Shown here in pieces: positions 18,373 to 26,909 of a stretch of DNA of 64,000 nucleotides; the first letter of the stretch is position 1; the number at the start of each line of letters is the position of its first letter. The DNA lies in NCBI GenBank assembly GCA_024711295.1, contig JANJTB010000006.1, forward strand, positions 62,001-126,000. Reading direction: 5' to 3'. A program made the position numbers and the translations under genes. The notes beneath the pieces were generated by a model. It was not told where the DNA came from and did no database searches. It saw only the letters and a program-made list of their open reading frames with translations. The stretch comes from a bacterium. GTDB taxonomy: Bacteria; Bacteroidota; Ignavibacteria; Kapaibacteriales; UBA2268.

Positions 18373-18397
18373 GATTAATTAAATGGAGAATTAGAAA

Positions 18398-19684
18398 ATG
18401 AAAAATTATAAATTATACATTGTGTTGTTGTTTCTGACAGCCGGTACTATACTTCTATTTGGTTCTAATCTTAAAGAAATGAAATATCTTTCTCAAGTTG
18501 AGGATAAAAACCAAATAAAGACTCAAAAATATGTTCAGACTAAGCCTGCTGAGGCGGCTGGTGAGATGCCCAAAGACCATTCCAAAATGGAGATTGACTG
18601 TAAAACTTGTCATTACTGCGAGTATCCTACGATAAATGAGCCATGTTTGATTTCTTGCCCAAGAAAAGATATGGTTTCTGTGCATCATGCAGCAGATGAA
18701 GGACCGGAAATTGTAGAGTTGGATATGATTAAAGGTGACTATGGAGTGGTTGTGTTTTCTCATAAGTTACATGCAGAAATGAGCGAAATGTCCGGTGGTT
18801 GCGAAAGCTGCCATCATTACAATACAACAGGTCCTGTTTTGAAATGTATTACTTGTCACGAACCAAACAGAATTCGTGAGGATTTAAGCAAACCTGACCT
18901 CGAAGCTGCCTATCACAGACAATGCTTAAGCTGTCATCGTCAATGGAGCAGAGAAACAAAATGTCAGGCTTGTCATATTAATGAAAACTCTCCCGATAGG
19001 GCAAAGGCAATCCAAAGAATCAAAAATTCTAAGCATCCTGCTGTGCACGAACCTGAGAAAATTGTTTACGAAACCATTTATGATAAAGGCAAATTGGTTA
19101 CTTTTTATCATGACCAACACGTAAATACATATAACTTGAATTGTGTCAGTTGTCATCATGATGAAAACTGTATGAGGTGCCATGACGTCAACCTTAAGAA
19201 ATTAAGAAGTGACGCTATGGAATCACAAAGGAAAAAAGTTCACAAATCTTTCGAAGATCATCACCAGGCTTGTATTAAGTGCCATGAGAAGGATGATTGC
19301 GGTAAATGTCATAGAGATAGAGAGCTACAAAGATTTGACCATTTCACATCTACAGGATTTGACCTAAAACCGAGACATACAAATCTTAAATGTACATCTT
19401 GTCATAAAGAAGCCGGTAATTATAAAGGTTTATCAAAAAATTGTACTTCATGTCATAGCAACTTTGCCGAAGGTAAATTTGACCATAGAAGAATCGGTTT
19501 AGAGCTTGATGAAGTTCATGCAGATCTCTCATGTGGTGATTGCCATAAAAACAATAATTTTGCTAACCAACCTAAGTGTAATGATTGTCATGACGACAAA
19601 TATTTTCCACATGATTTACCTGGCAAGAAGATATCGTTGGTTGTTAAGGATAACAAAGTAACGAAGACTGTTAAAAAGAAATAA
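18398..19684 (+). CDS. Periplasmic 13-haem cytochrome c
   Basis: The 428-residue protein has an N-terminal signal or anchor helix (about 7-22) and thirteen CxxCH haem-binding motifs spread from residue 68 to about 405. Many are paired closely (for example CVSCH with CMRCH, and CIKCH with CGKCH) as in cytochrome c3/class III multihaem proteins. There are plentiful additional histidines for bis-His ligation. Just after the first motif lie three non-haem cysteines (Cys74, Cys83 and Cys87). With the ferredoxin and NrfD genes before it, this resembles the Hmc/Tmc/Qrc type of transmembrane redox complex. Its redox partner is unknown. Confidence 0.92.
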   Translation: MKNYKLYIVLLFLTAGTILLFGSNLKEMKYLSQVEDKNQIKTQKYVQTKPAEAAGEMPKDHSKMEIDCKTCHYCEYPTINEPCLISCPRKDMVSVHHAADEGPEIVELDMIKGDYGVVVFSHKLHAEMSEMSGGCESCHHYNTTGPVLKCITCHEPNRIREDLSKPDLEAAYHRQCLSCHRQWSRETKCQACHINENSPDRAKAIQRIKNSKHPAVHEPEKIVYETIYDKGKLVTFYHDQHVNTYNLNCVSCHHDENCMRCHDVNLKKLRSDAMESQRKKVHKSFEDHHQACIKCHEKDDCGKCHRDRELQRFDHFTSTGFDLKPRHTNLKCTSCHKEAGNYKGLSKNCTSCHSNFAEGKFDHRRIGLELDEVHADLSCGDCHKNNNFANQPKCNDCHDDKYFPHDLPGKKISLVVKDNKVTKTVKKK

Positions 19685-19704
19685 GAACTTATTATGACTA
19701 CGAT

Positions 19705-19734
19705 AAAAGCCCATTCTGTCGAGTGGGCTTTTTT
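19705..19734 (+). terminator. Intrinsic terminator of the respiratory module
   Basis: A 9-bp stem, AAAAGCCCA (19705-19713) with TGGGCTTTT (19724-19732), has a 10-base loop and a run of six T. It starts 20 bases after the cytochrome stop codon, closing the ferredoxin-NrfD-cytochrome operon. Confidence 0.85.
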
Positions 19735-19745
19735 GTATAAAATGC

Positions 19746-19778
19746 TTAGTTCATCAAAACGTAATTAGTATATATTTG
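19746..19778 (+). promoter_or_regulatory. Candidate promoter of pyk
   Basis: TATATTTG at 19771-19778 matches the TAnnTTTG -7 element of Bacteroidota exactly. TTAG, 21 bases upstream (19746-19749), is a three-of-four match to the -33 TTTG. It lies between the upstream terminator and the pyk start, giving a leader of only about 15 bases. Confidence 0.45.
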
Positions 19779-19798
19779 AGTATAAAACAATAAATATT

Positions 19799-21220
19799 AT
19801 GTCAACAAGAAAAACAAAAATAGTATGTACGATAGGACCTGCAACGGATAAGGTTGAAACATTGGTAAACTTGATTAAAGAAGGACTTGACATTGCACGG
19901 TTAAACTTCTCGCATGGTACACATGAATATCATACCCAACTCATTAATAATATCAGAGAAGCATCGAAAATAGCTGGTAAAGATGTGGCGATACTTCAGG
20001 ATTTACAAGGTCCAAAGATCAGAATTGAAAAGGTTGAGAATGGAGAAGTCGAAATTTTTGATGGTCAAAAACTTATTATAACTACTGATGAAATAGAATT
20101 AGGAAATTCAGAGGTAGTTTCTACTTCATACAAAAATTTGCCTTCAGATCTAAAAGTTGGTAACATTATTCTTCTCGATGACGGATATTTAATTCTGAAA
20201 GTAGAGAAAATATCAGATACTAACATCTATACCCATGTGATCAAAGGTGGTATGCTTAAGAGCAGAAAAGGTATTATTGCTCCCGGTGTTTCATTTTCAG
20301 CTCCTTCGATGAGTGATAAGGATATAGCTGATCTTAAACTTGGCCTGTCTTTAGGTATTGATGCTGTTGCTCTTTCATTTGTGAGAAACGAAAGGGACAT
20401 TATCGAGCTAAAAACTACTATGAGAATTTTTGGAAGAGTTGTGCCTATAGTTGCAAAAATTGAAAGACCGGAAGCTATTAAATCAATAAACGAAATTATT
20501 CGAGAGGTTGATGGAATTATGATTGCTAGAGGAGACCTCGGACTTGAACTGCCACCTGAAGAGGTCCCATTAATTCAGAAAGATTTAATTAAAAGATGTA
20601 ACATATTTGGTAAACCTGTTATAACAGCAACGCAAATGCTTGAGTCCATGATTAGTAATCCACGACCGACAAGGGCAGAAGCCAGTGATGTTGCGAATGC
20701 AGTGATTGATGGTACTGATTGTGTAATGCTCAGCGGTGAAACCGGTACCGGTAAATACCCACTTGAAGCTGTAAATTATATGCATAGGATTATTAAGGCA
20801 ATCGAAGATAAAAATACGGTTGGTGAACATTCAAGAAGGCATATTAAACACGATAATCACGATGCTTCTGATGCTTTGGGACGTGCCTCGTGTTTAGTAG
20901 CTGAGCAAGTTAATGCTTCTGCAATAATTGCGCTAACTAACTCAACATTTACTGCAAAAATGATTGCAAAGTATAGGCCTAAAGTTCCAATAATCGGAGT
21001 TACAAATAATGCTCATACACATAGAAGACTAAATTTTGTTTGGGGAGTTAAATCGTTATTAGTTGATGAAATTAAGGATTTTGTCAATAATTTTGAGATG
21101 TTGAAAACTCATTTGACAGAAAGTACTCATATCAAAGAAGGTGATTTGGTGGTTTTCGTTTCAGGATTGTCCGAACATACTTTTGGAAAAGATAATGTTC
21201 TGAAAATGTTTTTTGTATAA
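19799..21220 (+). CDS. pyk: Pyruvate kinase
   Basis: This enzyme converts phosphoenolpyruvate and ADP to pyruvate and ATP in the last step of glycolysis. At 473 residues the length is usual. Motifs are KIVCTIGPAT at the N terminus, RLNFSHGTHEYH, the metal and substrate segment ILQDLQGPKIRI, the signature VAKIERPEAIKSI with IMIARGDLGLELP, and MLSGETGTGKYP. The C-terminal allosteric domain (about 350-473) is complete. It is transcribed alone, between the upstream terminator and a convergent envelope gene only four bases away. Confidence 0.97.
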   Translation: MSTRKTKIVCTIGPATDKVETLVNLIKEGLDIARLNFSHGTHEYHTQLINNIREASKIAGKDVAILQDLQGPKIRIEKVENGEVEIFDGQKLIITTDEIELGNSEVVSTSYKNLPSDLKVGNIILLDDGYLILKVEKISDTNIYTHVIKGGMLKSRKGIIAPGVSFSAPSMSDKDIADLKLGLSLGIDAVALSFVRNERDIIELKTTMRIFGRVVPIVAKIERPEAIKSINEIIREVDGIMIARGDLGLELPPEEVPLIQKDLIKRCNIFGKPVITATQMLESMISNPRPTRAEASDVANAVIDGTDCVMLSGETGTGKYPLEAVNYMHRIIKAIEDKNTVGEHSRRHIKHDNHDASDALGRASCLVAEQVNASAIIALTNSTFTAKMIAKYRPKVPIIGVTNNAHTHRRLNFVWGVKSLLVDEIKDFVNNFEMLKTHLTESTHIKEGDLVVFVSGLSEHTFGKDNVLKMFFV

Positions 21221-21224
21221 CAAA

Positions 21225-22103
21225 TCAAATCATAAAAATAAGTGCTATACCCGAGCCGAATCTTTCGCCAAGTTGTACACCATTGTAATTACGGTGAATC
21301 GGAAGCTCAAAAAAAGTAGATAGTGAAAATCCATCAAATGCATAATTTAATTGAGGAACCAGATAAAAGGTTCCTCTTCCTGTATTAATTAAATCTGAAG
21401 TATTATCTTTAGCTTTACTTAGGTAATCATATCTAAGCTCAAGTATTCCTGCTAATTTATCGGCTAATAACGTGCTTGCAAAAATTGAAGAAACAACATT
21501 GTCTCCTTGTGAATAATCATTACTATTTTCAAGAGACTTTTCACCTCTTATAAATAAAATTAAATTGACATCTTCGTGAATGTTCAGAAAATAAAATAAT
21601 TGAGCTATAATACCACTTGTTCCTGAGAGAATCAAATTTTCAGTGATTGGTTGTCTGTAACCGATACCCAAAGTGGCTTCTTGTTTTGTATTTCTATCAT
21701 TGAAAAAATTCCATTTACCTATTAAAGATGCTACTCCCAATCCTGATATTTTATCATTAGTATAACCATAATCAAGGTTTTTTGCAGGGAATGAACCAAG
21801 TTCAAAGTCGATTGTAATATCTTTCGTTAGTCCATATCCGATATTGGTACCCAAAAAGTGTATATTAAGTGATTCACCATAAAGATTGTCGAGTGACTCA
21901 ATACCTCTGTAAAAATTATTTCCGTACAGAAACCTATATACATTTATTGCACGAATACTTCCTTCTTTCAATACACCGACATTACTTGTACCAGCTGCTA
22001 AAGCAGATCCTGAAAATGCAGCACTGCAGCATGCACACTGAGAGTATAATTTAATATTAGAAATTATGATAAGTACGATTAATGCAGGAATGTAGTATCT
22101 CAT
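21225..22103 (-). CDS. Predicted outer-membrane protein with N-terminal CACC motif, unknown function
   Basis: The 292-residue protein has a signal peptide ending near LYSQ (about residue 22). The mature N terminus begins with QCACCSAAFSG, and the remainder looks like a beta-barrel of about twelve short amphipathic strands ending in GSGIALIFMI. I do not recognise the family. The three clustered cysteines at the very start of the mature chain could bind metal or form a disulfide. The gene is translationally coupled (4-base overlap) to the thioredoxin-fold lipoprotein gene upstream of it, suggesting a joint role at the outer membrane. Confidence 0.6.
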   Translation of the reverse strand: MRYYIPALIVLIIISNIKLYSQCACCSAAFSGSALAAGTSNVGVLKEGSIRAINVYRFLYGNNFYRGIESLDNLYGESLNIHFLGTNIGYGLTKDITIDFELGSFPAKNLDYGYTNDKISGLGVASLIGKWNFFNDRNTKQEATLGIGYRQPITENLILSGTSGIIAQLFYFLNIHEDVNLILFIRGEKSLENSNDYSQGDNVVSSIFASTLLADKLAGILELRYDYLSKAKDNTSDLINTGRGTFYLVPQLNYAFDGFSLSTFFELPIHRNYNGVQLGERFGSGIALIFMI

Positions 22104-22588
22104 TTCAATTCTTTAAGCTTTTGATTTATGATGCTGATGTTTGTAAAACTTGATTTATTTAATTCTAAAGTTTTGTTGTTTTTTGTAACAAAGACAACAG
22201 GTATTTCATTGATATTGAAAAATTTATGCTCTCCACTAGGTGATTCCCAGTAGTCGTCCAATCCTACAAGGCTAATATTATCAGGATTAATATTGGATTT
22301 ATTTAGAAGACTAAAAAAATATGGTAAGGTTTGGCTGCAATCAAGACAAGATGATGAAGCGAATATTGTGAATTTGGTATTTTTTGAATGATCAATAAAA
22401 TTTTGAAGAGAATCTTTTTTAAAATCTGTATTGTAGAACAAATCAGGTTGCCACCCGGATTTTTCAATCCAATTTATTATCGTAGTTTTACCTAAAATTC
22501 TATTAGGATTTGATGACGAACACGAATATAAAATCGAGGAAAAGATTAATAAAGAAAAAACGAAATATAATAATTTAATCTTACTCAT
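22100..22588 (-). CDS. Thioredoxin-fold lipoprotein with CLDC motif
   Basis: The 162-residue protein has a lipobox at Cys23 (ILYSC). After a linker, a thioredoxin-like core begins at about residue 71, with KFTIFASSSC and a C-x-x-C pair (Cys81-Leu-Asp-Cys84), then SLVGLDDYWES and the cis-proline segment INEIPVVFV. It is probably a membrane-anchored thiol oxidoreductase or a carrier of a metal. It overlaps the CACC barrel gene by 4 bases and starts 3 bases after the end of the TPR lipoprotein gene, so all three may be cotranscribed. Confidence 0.75.
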   Translation of the reverse strand: MSKIKLLYFVFSLLIFSSILYSCSSSNPNRILGKTTIINWIEKSGWQPDLFYNTDFKKDSLQNFIDHSKNTKFTIFASSSCLDCSQTLPYFFSLLNKSNINPDNISLVGLDDYWESPSGEHKFFNINEIPVVFVTKNNKTLELNKSSFTNISIINQKLKELK

Positions 22589-22591
22589 GGG

Positions 22592-24775
22592 TTATTTCTT
22601 CTTGTCTTCAGGCAAATTAACATTTTCTTTCTTTGTTGTATCAACAGGTGCTTCTTTTAGATTAAAGAATTCTGCCGGATTAGAGAGCGGATTAGAAGGA
22701 AGTTCTATACTTTTAATCAACTCAGATGGATCAGAAATCATTCCTCCAGGATTACTAAGAAGCGAACCTGGATCCTTTAATAAAGACTTTGCGTCAGGAA
22801 GTGGCTTTTGGTGATTAACTTGAGACGGTTGTGGTCTTTGCCTAGCTTTTCTTTCTTCATTAGGTGGTGGAATAACTACTTCCTTTGTTTTCAATGAGTC
22901 AGGAATAGGCTCACCGCTCTTAACTGCCAGAGTATAAGTTACGCCAAGTCTTATATCTTTTGCGTAATCTGTTTCAGGATATTCAGTAAGTAAAAGGTTG
23001 TAGTAATACAATGCAGAATCTTGTATTTTAAGATTCTTTTCGTAAATCCATCCAATTGTATATAATGATGCAGCAGCAAATTTTGATTTAGGGTAATTAA
23101 AATAAATCTTGTTGAACTGATTTATTGAAAATTTAAAATCATTTGCTCTCATTAAATTTAAACCTGATGTATATAACTCAGCCACTGTATCTATAACATA
23201 ATTTTTAGTATAACCCAACTGAACTTGAGCATCTTTTCCGAATTCGGTTAATGGATGATTATTTACTATAACATCAAGCAGAGAGTCGGCCAAAAGCGGA
23301 TTACTTTCTCTCATTACTCTTGCATAACCATGAAAAAATCTTGCACTTTCAGGCTTTGATACAGGAGCAGTCAGAGTAGATAAATTAAAATAATATTTTA
23401 CAGAGTCTTTATTACCAAGTTCCTCATGTATCCTACCAACATTAAATAGTGCTGCTGCTAATTCATATTTTATTGAGTCTGATAGATTTTCACCGGCATT
23501 AAATTTTATCAAAAGCGGGTCGGCAACTCTTCTCTTGATATCCCAATTATTAAGCAATTCGAACATCTTCTCTGATGTCTTGAACACAGGTGTTCGGGTA
23601 ACTCTTGACTTTGCAAACAAGGAACGTGCTTTTACGTAATCATTAGTTTCGTAAAGGTTCATACCTTTTTCAAAATAGTACACCAATAGTGCATGATTAT
23701 TTGAATATGCTGAATCAGCCCTACGTTCTAATTTCGCTAAATTTTCAGAATTTGGAATTTGCTCTTCTTCTTCGTAGTATGGAGTATAATTTGTATCTAA
23801 GATTTTGAGTCTCATTGCTTGTAATTGTTGTATGTGAGTCTGTGACATCCACTCTTCGTATTTGCCATCATTTTCTAGTCTGGTGAAAATATAGTCAGCT
23901 TCTTTGTACCTTCCTACCCTTGCTAATGAAGCAGCTTGATAAAGGTAAGCCTCAAACTTTTGCAAATAATCAGGACTATAATTATGAACCTGTTTAAATG
24001 CTTGTTCTGCTAATTCAAATTTACTCATTCTAAACATCAAAGCTGCCATATCAAGTTGCCATTTTGCACGAATAAAGCCATCATCAGTTTGAGCAATAGC
24101 GTTCTTATAAGGTCGCACTGCTTTTTCAAAGTCATTCTTTAGTAAAGCTAACTCAGCTTCAATACGAAATGCTTCAGAAAGAATATCATATCGCTTTTTT
24201 TGCCACGCTATATCAATTGTACGAGACAACATTATTTCGCCAGCATTGAACTTTCTTTGTATCAATAAATTTTTTGTATACAAAAGATGAGCATCGGGTG
24301 ATAAATCACCATCAGGATACTTATCAACTAGTTCACTACACTTTAATTGTGAATTAAGCCAATCTTCCTGGTAGAAAAATGATTTTGCCATTAGCCACAG
24401 TGAGCCCATAACATAATCGCTTTTACCTTTGTGTGCTAAAATTTTGGAGCCTTTGATTATTATAGAATCTAACTTAACTTGAACTGGTTGTCTTTTCTGT
24501 TTGGTAACAATGAACTCAATCAGGAAGGGTGGGGGACCCATCATGCTTTCTTCTTGTATATACATTTTAGGTTGAGGTACAATAACGCGTGGTTGAACTC
24601 TTTTTTTCTCATCCTGAAATTCAAATTCTTCCTCGGATTCACGCATCAACCTTTCCATGTTATAGTATGTGTTGAAGTAGGTTGTAAAATTGGTGTAATT
24701 CGTGCAAGATGTACCCATTAAGAAATAGGATACTAAAAATAATGCTAAGATTACGATAATTTTTTTGAAATTCAT
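22592..24775 (-). CDS. TPR lipoprotein, SprE/PorW-like
   Basis: The 727-residue protein has a lipobox at Cys24 (GTSC) directly followed by a TTYFNTYYN segment, then a long array of TPR-like helical repeats (about 120-620) and a Pro/Lys-rich tail. This order (lipoprotein, YFNxYYN start, LDSIIIKGSKIL, TPR array) resembles SprE/PorW, the lipoprotein of the type IX secretion system in Bacteroidota. A T9SS cargo protein is encoded at 36.1-39.3 kb, which supports the idea. Similarity is from memory of the family pattern, so a generic TPR lipoprotein remains possible. Confidence 0.6.
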   Translation of the reverse strand: MNFKKIIVILALFLVSYFLMGTSCTNYTNFTTYFNTYYNMERLMRESEEEFEFQDEKKRVQPRVIVPQPKMYIQEESMMGPPPFLIEFIVTKQKRQPVQVKLDSIIIKGSKILAHKGKSDYVMGSLWLMAKSFFYQEDWLNSQLKCSELVDKYPDGDLSPDAHLLYTKNLLIQRKFNAGEIMLSRTIDIAWQKKRYDILSEAFRIEAELALLKNDFEKAVRPYKNAIAQTDDGFIRAKWQLDMAALMFRMSKFELAEQAFKQVHNYSPDYLQKFEAYLYQAASLARVGRYKEADYIFTRLENDGKYEEWMSQTHIQQLQAMRLKILDTNYTPYYEEEEQIPNSENLAKLERRADSAYSNNHALLVYYFEKGMNLYETNDYVKARSLFAKSRVTRTPVFKTSEKMFELLNNWDIKRRVADPLLIKFNAGENLSDSIKYELAAALFNVGRIHEELGNKDSVKYYFNLSTLTAPVSKPESARFFHGYARVMRESNPLLADSLLDVIVNNHPLTEFGKDAQVQLGYTKNYVIDTVAELYTSGLNLMRANDFKFSINQFNKIYFNYPKSKFAAASLYTIGWIYEKNLKIQDSALYYYNLLLTEYPETDYAKDIRLGVTYTLAVKSGEPIPDSLKTKEVVIPPPNEERKARQRPQPSQVNHQKPLPDAKSLLKDPGSLLSNPGGMISDPSELIKSIELPSNPLSNPAEFFNLKEAPVDTTKKENVNLPEDKKK

Positions 24776-24934
24776 TGTCTAAATTTTAAGTATTCGAAAA
24801 TAATGTAAAAAAACTTACAGTTATCCTCCATTTCATAAATAAATTAGGTACATAGATAATTCACGAAACTAATAATATTTTATTTGTTTTCTAAGAAATT
24901 AACTCAATAATGTATTTATAATATTTACTGTAAA

Positions 24935-26827
24935 TTAATAATGTAATTTATATATTTTTACCTGGTATGGCTCAAAGTCAATTTTGATAGCGTCATTTAC
25001 TACATCTGATGTGATATTTGTTACTAAATTCTCTACTTTTGAAACGCCACCCATATTTAATACCTCAGCCTGAAATATATTGTCATTGCTAAAATTTGAT
25101 ATAATCAAAATTTCAGTCATACTGATTTTATCTCTTCGAAAAAAACCTACTAAACGGTTATCATTAACATCAATTAGCTGAACATCAGTATCATGTATAT
25201 CATCATCGTCAATTATAAACTTACTTTTTAGTTGATTTACACTTTGAATGTAATCAACAATATTTGTATTATTCCAATTAAAGCTTATATTGGAGAAAAG
25301 ACCTAATTTTTCCGGTGGAAATTCGGTAATCTGCTCTGATGTAAAATCTAATCCGGTATTTACGGGATTTGCTTCAGCAATTTCGAAACCTGAGTGAATA
25401 AAGGTATAATTCGGTAAGAATAGGTTTATACAATAAAGTGATTTTAAAAATTCTAAACTACTAATTCTGCTGTAACACCTTGGTGTATTATGGTTTTCTC
25501 CAGTCCCAAAAAAGTTGATAGGGAACTCTTTTTTTGAAAACTTTCTGATTAGTTCTCTCATTTTGTAAGGATTATTAGCATCAAAAGGTAAATAACCTAC
25601 AACAGCACTATAACCTTCATGTAAAGAGCTCGAACTGACTGAAAAATTCTCCTCCCAAAAATAGAACTTTTCATTTACTTGCTGTGCTTCACTTACGATT
25701 TGCTTTCTCAACCTTGTAGGTAATGCATGCCCCATATCAATCATTACACCATCAATATGATAATTTTTGATATAATAGGGTATTATACCTGATATATAAT
25801 TCCATAGATTTTTAACCGCATTTACATCTTTAGATAATTCTGTATCATACATTCTGATTGTGTTATATGCGATATAGTTGAAATCATTTTTATCAAAAAG
25901 CTTTAAATAAGTAACATCAGACCATGCCGGCTGGTTATCGTCAGGTGGCCAGTCCGCAAATGCACCTGGTATTCTCACTTCTGTTTTTTTATCGCTTAAT
26001 AATCCCATTATTTTGCCATCTACTCTGGCTACTTTTTTGGGTGTTTCTGTAAACATTCTTCTGAATTGCTCATGTGGTTGTATGCTATTGCTAAAATCAC
26101 TTAGTTCTACTTTCTTCTTTATTGCTTCTAATTCTTTTTTCAGGTATATGGGTGGACCATATTTAGATTCTGAAGTATCTCCGTTTTCACGATCTTTTAT
26201 TCTGCTGTTAATCCAATAAAACCAGTCCGGATGCTCTAAAGTTAAATCTGAATCAATACTTGCTGTACGGAAAACAAATTCACAAACTAATTCCATGCCT
26301 AATAAATGCACAGCTTCGGAGAAAGCTTTGAATTCATCTTCAATACTCATTTCAAGCATTGGTTCTGACAGGTTGTCATCTAATTTATATGGATTTTTGA
26401 TAGCATAAGGTGAGCCTAAAGTTCCTTTTTTTGCATCTTCTCCGATAGATGTAATCGGAAGCAGGTAAATGGTATTAACTCCTAAACTATGAATGTACGG
26501 CAAAATTGATATAGCTTTTAGGAAAGTACCAGTATCCTTAAATTCTCCTTCAAAATTTTCAATCTTATTGTCACAACTATGGTCAAATGCTGTAGTTAAC
26601 CTAACAAACATATTGTAAATTCTCTTTTCTTTGGAATTCTTCTTGTTGACAATTGTTGATTTAATTTTTTCTATTGAGTCAATAAAAAATTCGTATGGAT
26701 TTACTTCAATACTAACATTGCTTTGATTGAGCCATAAACCTGGTATTAAAAATTTCTGCTTATATTTCCTGCTTTTATTTTTTTTTAGTTTTTGAAGAAT
26801 GAGTTCGAGACTTTGTGTTTGCAGCAT
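24935..26827 (-). CDS. GH13 alpha-amylase-like protein with altered catalytic motifs
   Basis: The 630-residue protein has no signal peptide and follows the GH13 alpha-amylase TIM-barrel layout: LGVNTIYLLPI before region I, the region II equivalent DGVMIDMGHALP (about residue 360), an acid/base candidate in FYFWEENF (about 391), the region IV equivalent TGENHNTPR (about 442), and a C-terminal beta domain. The nucleophile Asp and a Glu are kept. The region II Arg is replaced by Met, the region I Asn-His is missing, and the region IV Asp is Asn. It may be a transferase-like or non-catalytic member. It stands alone, divergent from the DsbD-alpha-like gene. Confidence 0.7.
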   Translation of the reverse strand: MLQTQSLELILQKLKKNKSRKYKQKFLIPGLWLNQSNVSIEVNPYEFFIDSIEKIKSTIVNKKNSKEKRIYNMFVRLTTAFDHSCDNKIENFEGEFKDTGTFLKAISILPYIHSLGVNTIYLLPITSIGEDAKKGTLGSPYAIKNPYKLDDNLSEPMLEMSIEDEFKAFSEAVHLLGMELVCEFVFRTASIDSDLTLEHPDWFYWINSRIKDRENGDTSESKYGPPIYLKKELEAIKKKVELSDFSNSIQPHEQFRRMFTETPKKVARVDGKIMGLLSDKKTEVRIPGAFADWPPDDNQPAWSDVTYLKLFDKNDFNYIAYNTIRMYDTELSKDVNAVKNLWNYISGIIPYYIKNYHIDGVMIDMGHALPTRLRKQIVSEAQQVNEKFYFWEENFSVSSSSLHEGYSAVVGYLPFDANNPYKMRELIRKFSKKEFPINFFGTGENHNTPRCYSRISSLEFLKSLYCINLFLPNYTFIHSGFEIAEANPVNTGLDFTSEQITEFPPEKLGLFSNISFNWNNTNIVDYIQSVNQLKSKFIIDDDDIHDTDVQLIDVNDNRLVGFFRRDKISMTEILIISNFSNDNIFQAEVLNMGGVSKVENLVTNITSDVVNDAIKIDFEPYQVKIYKLHY

Positions 26828-26909
26828 AAAAATCCAAATTTGAAAATATCACTAAATTTAAAACGTAAATGTAAATTTAATATTAATCACATCTCACTCA
26901 TTTTTTATT

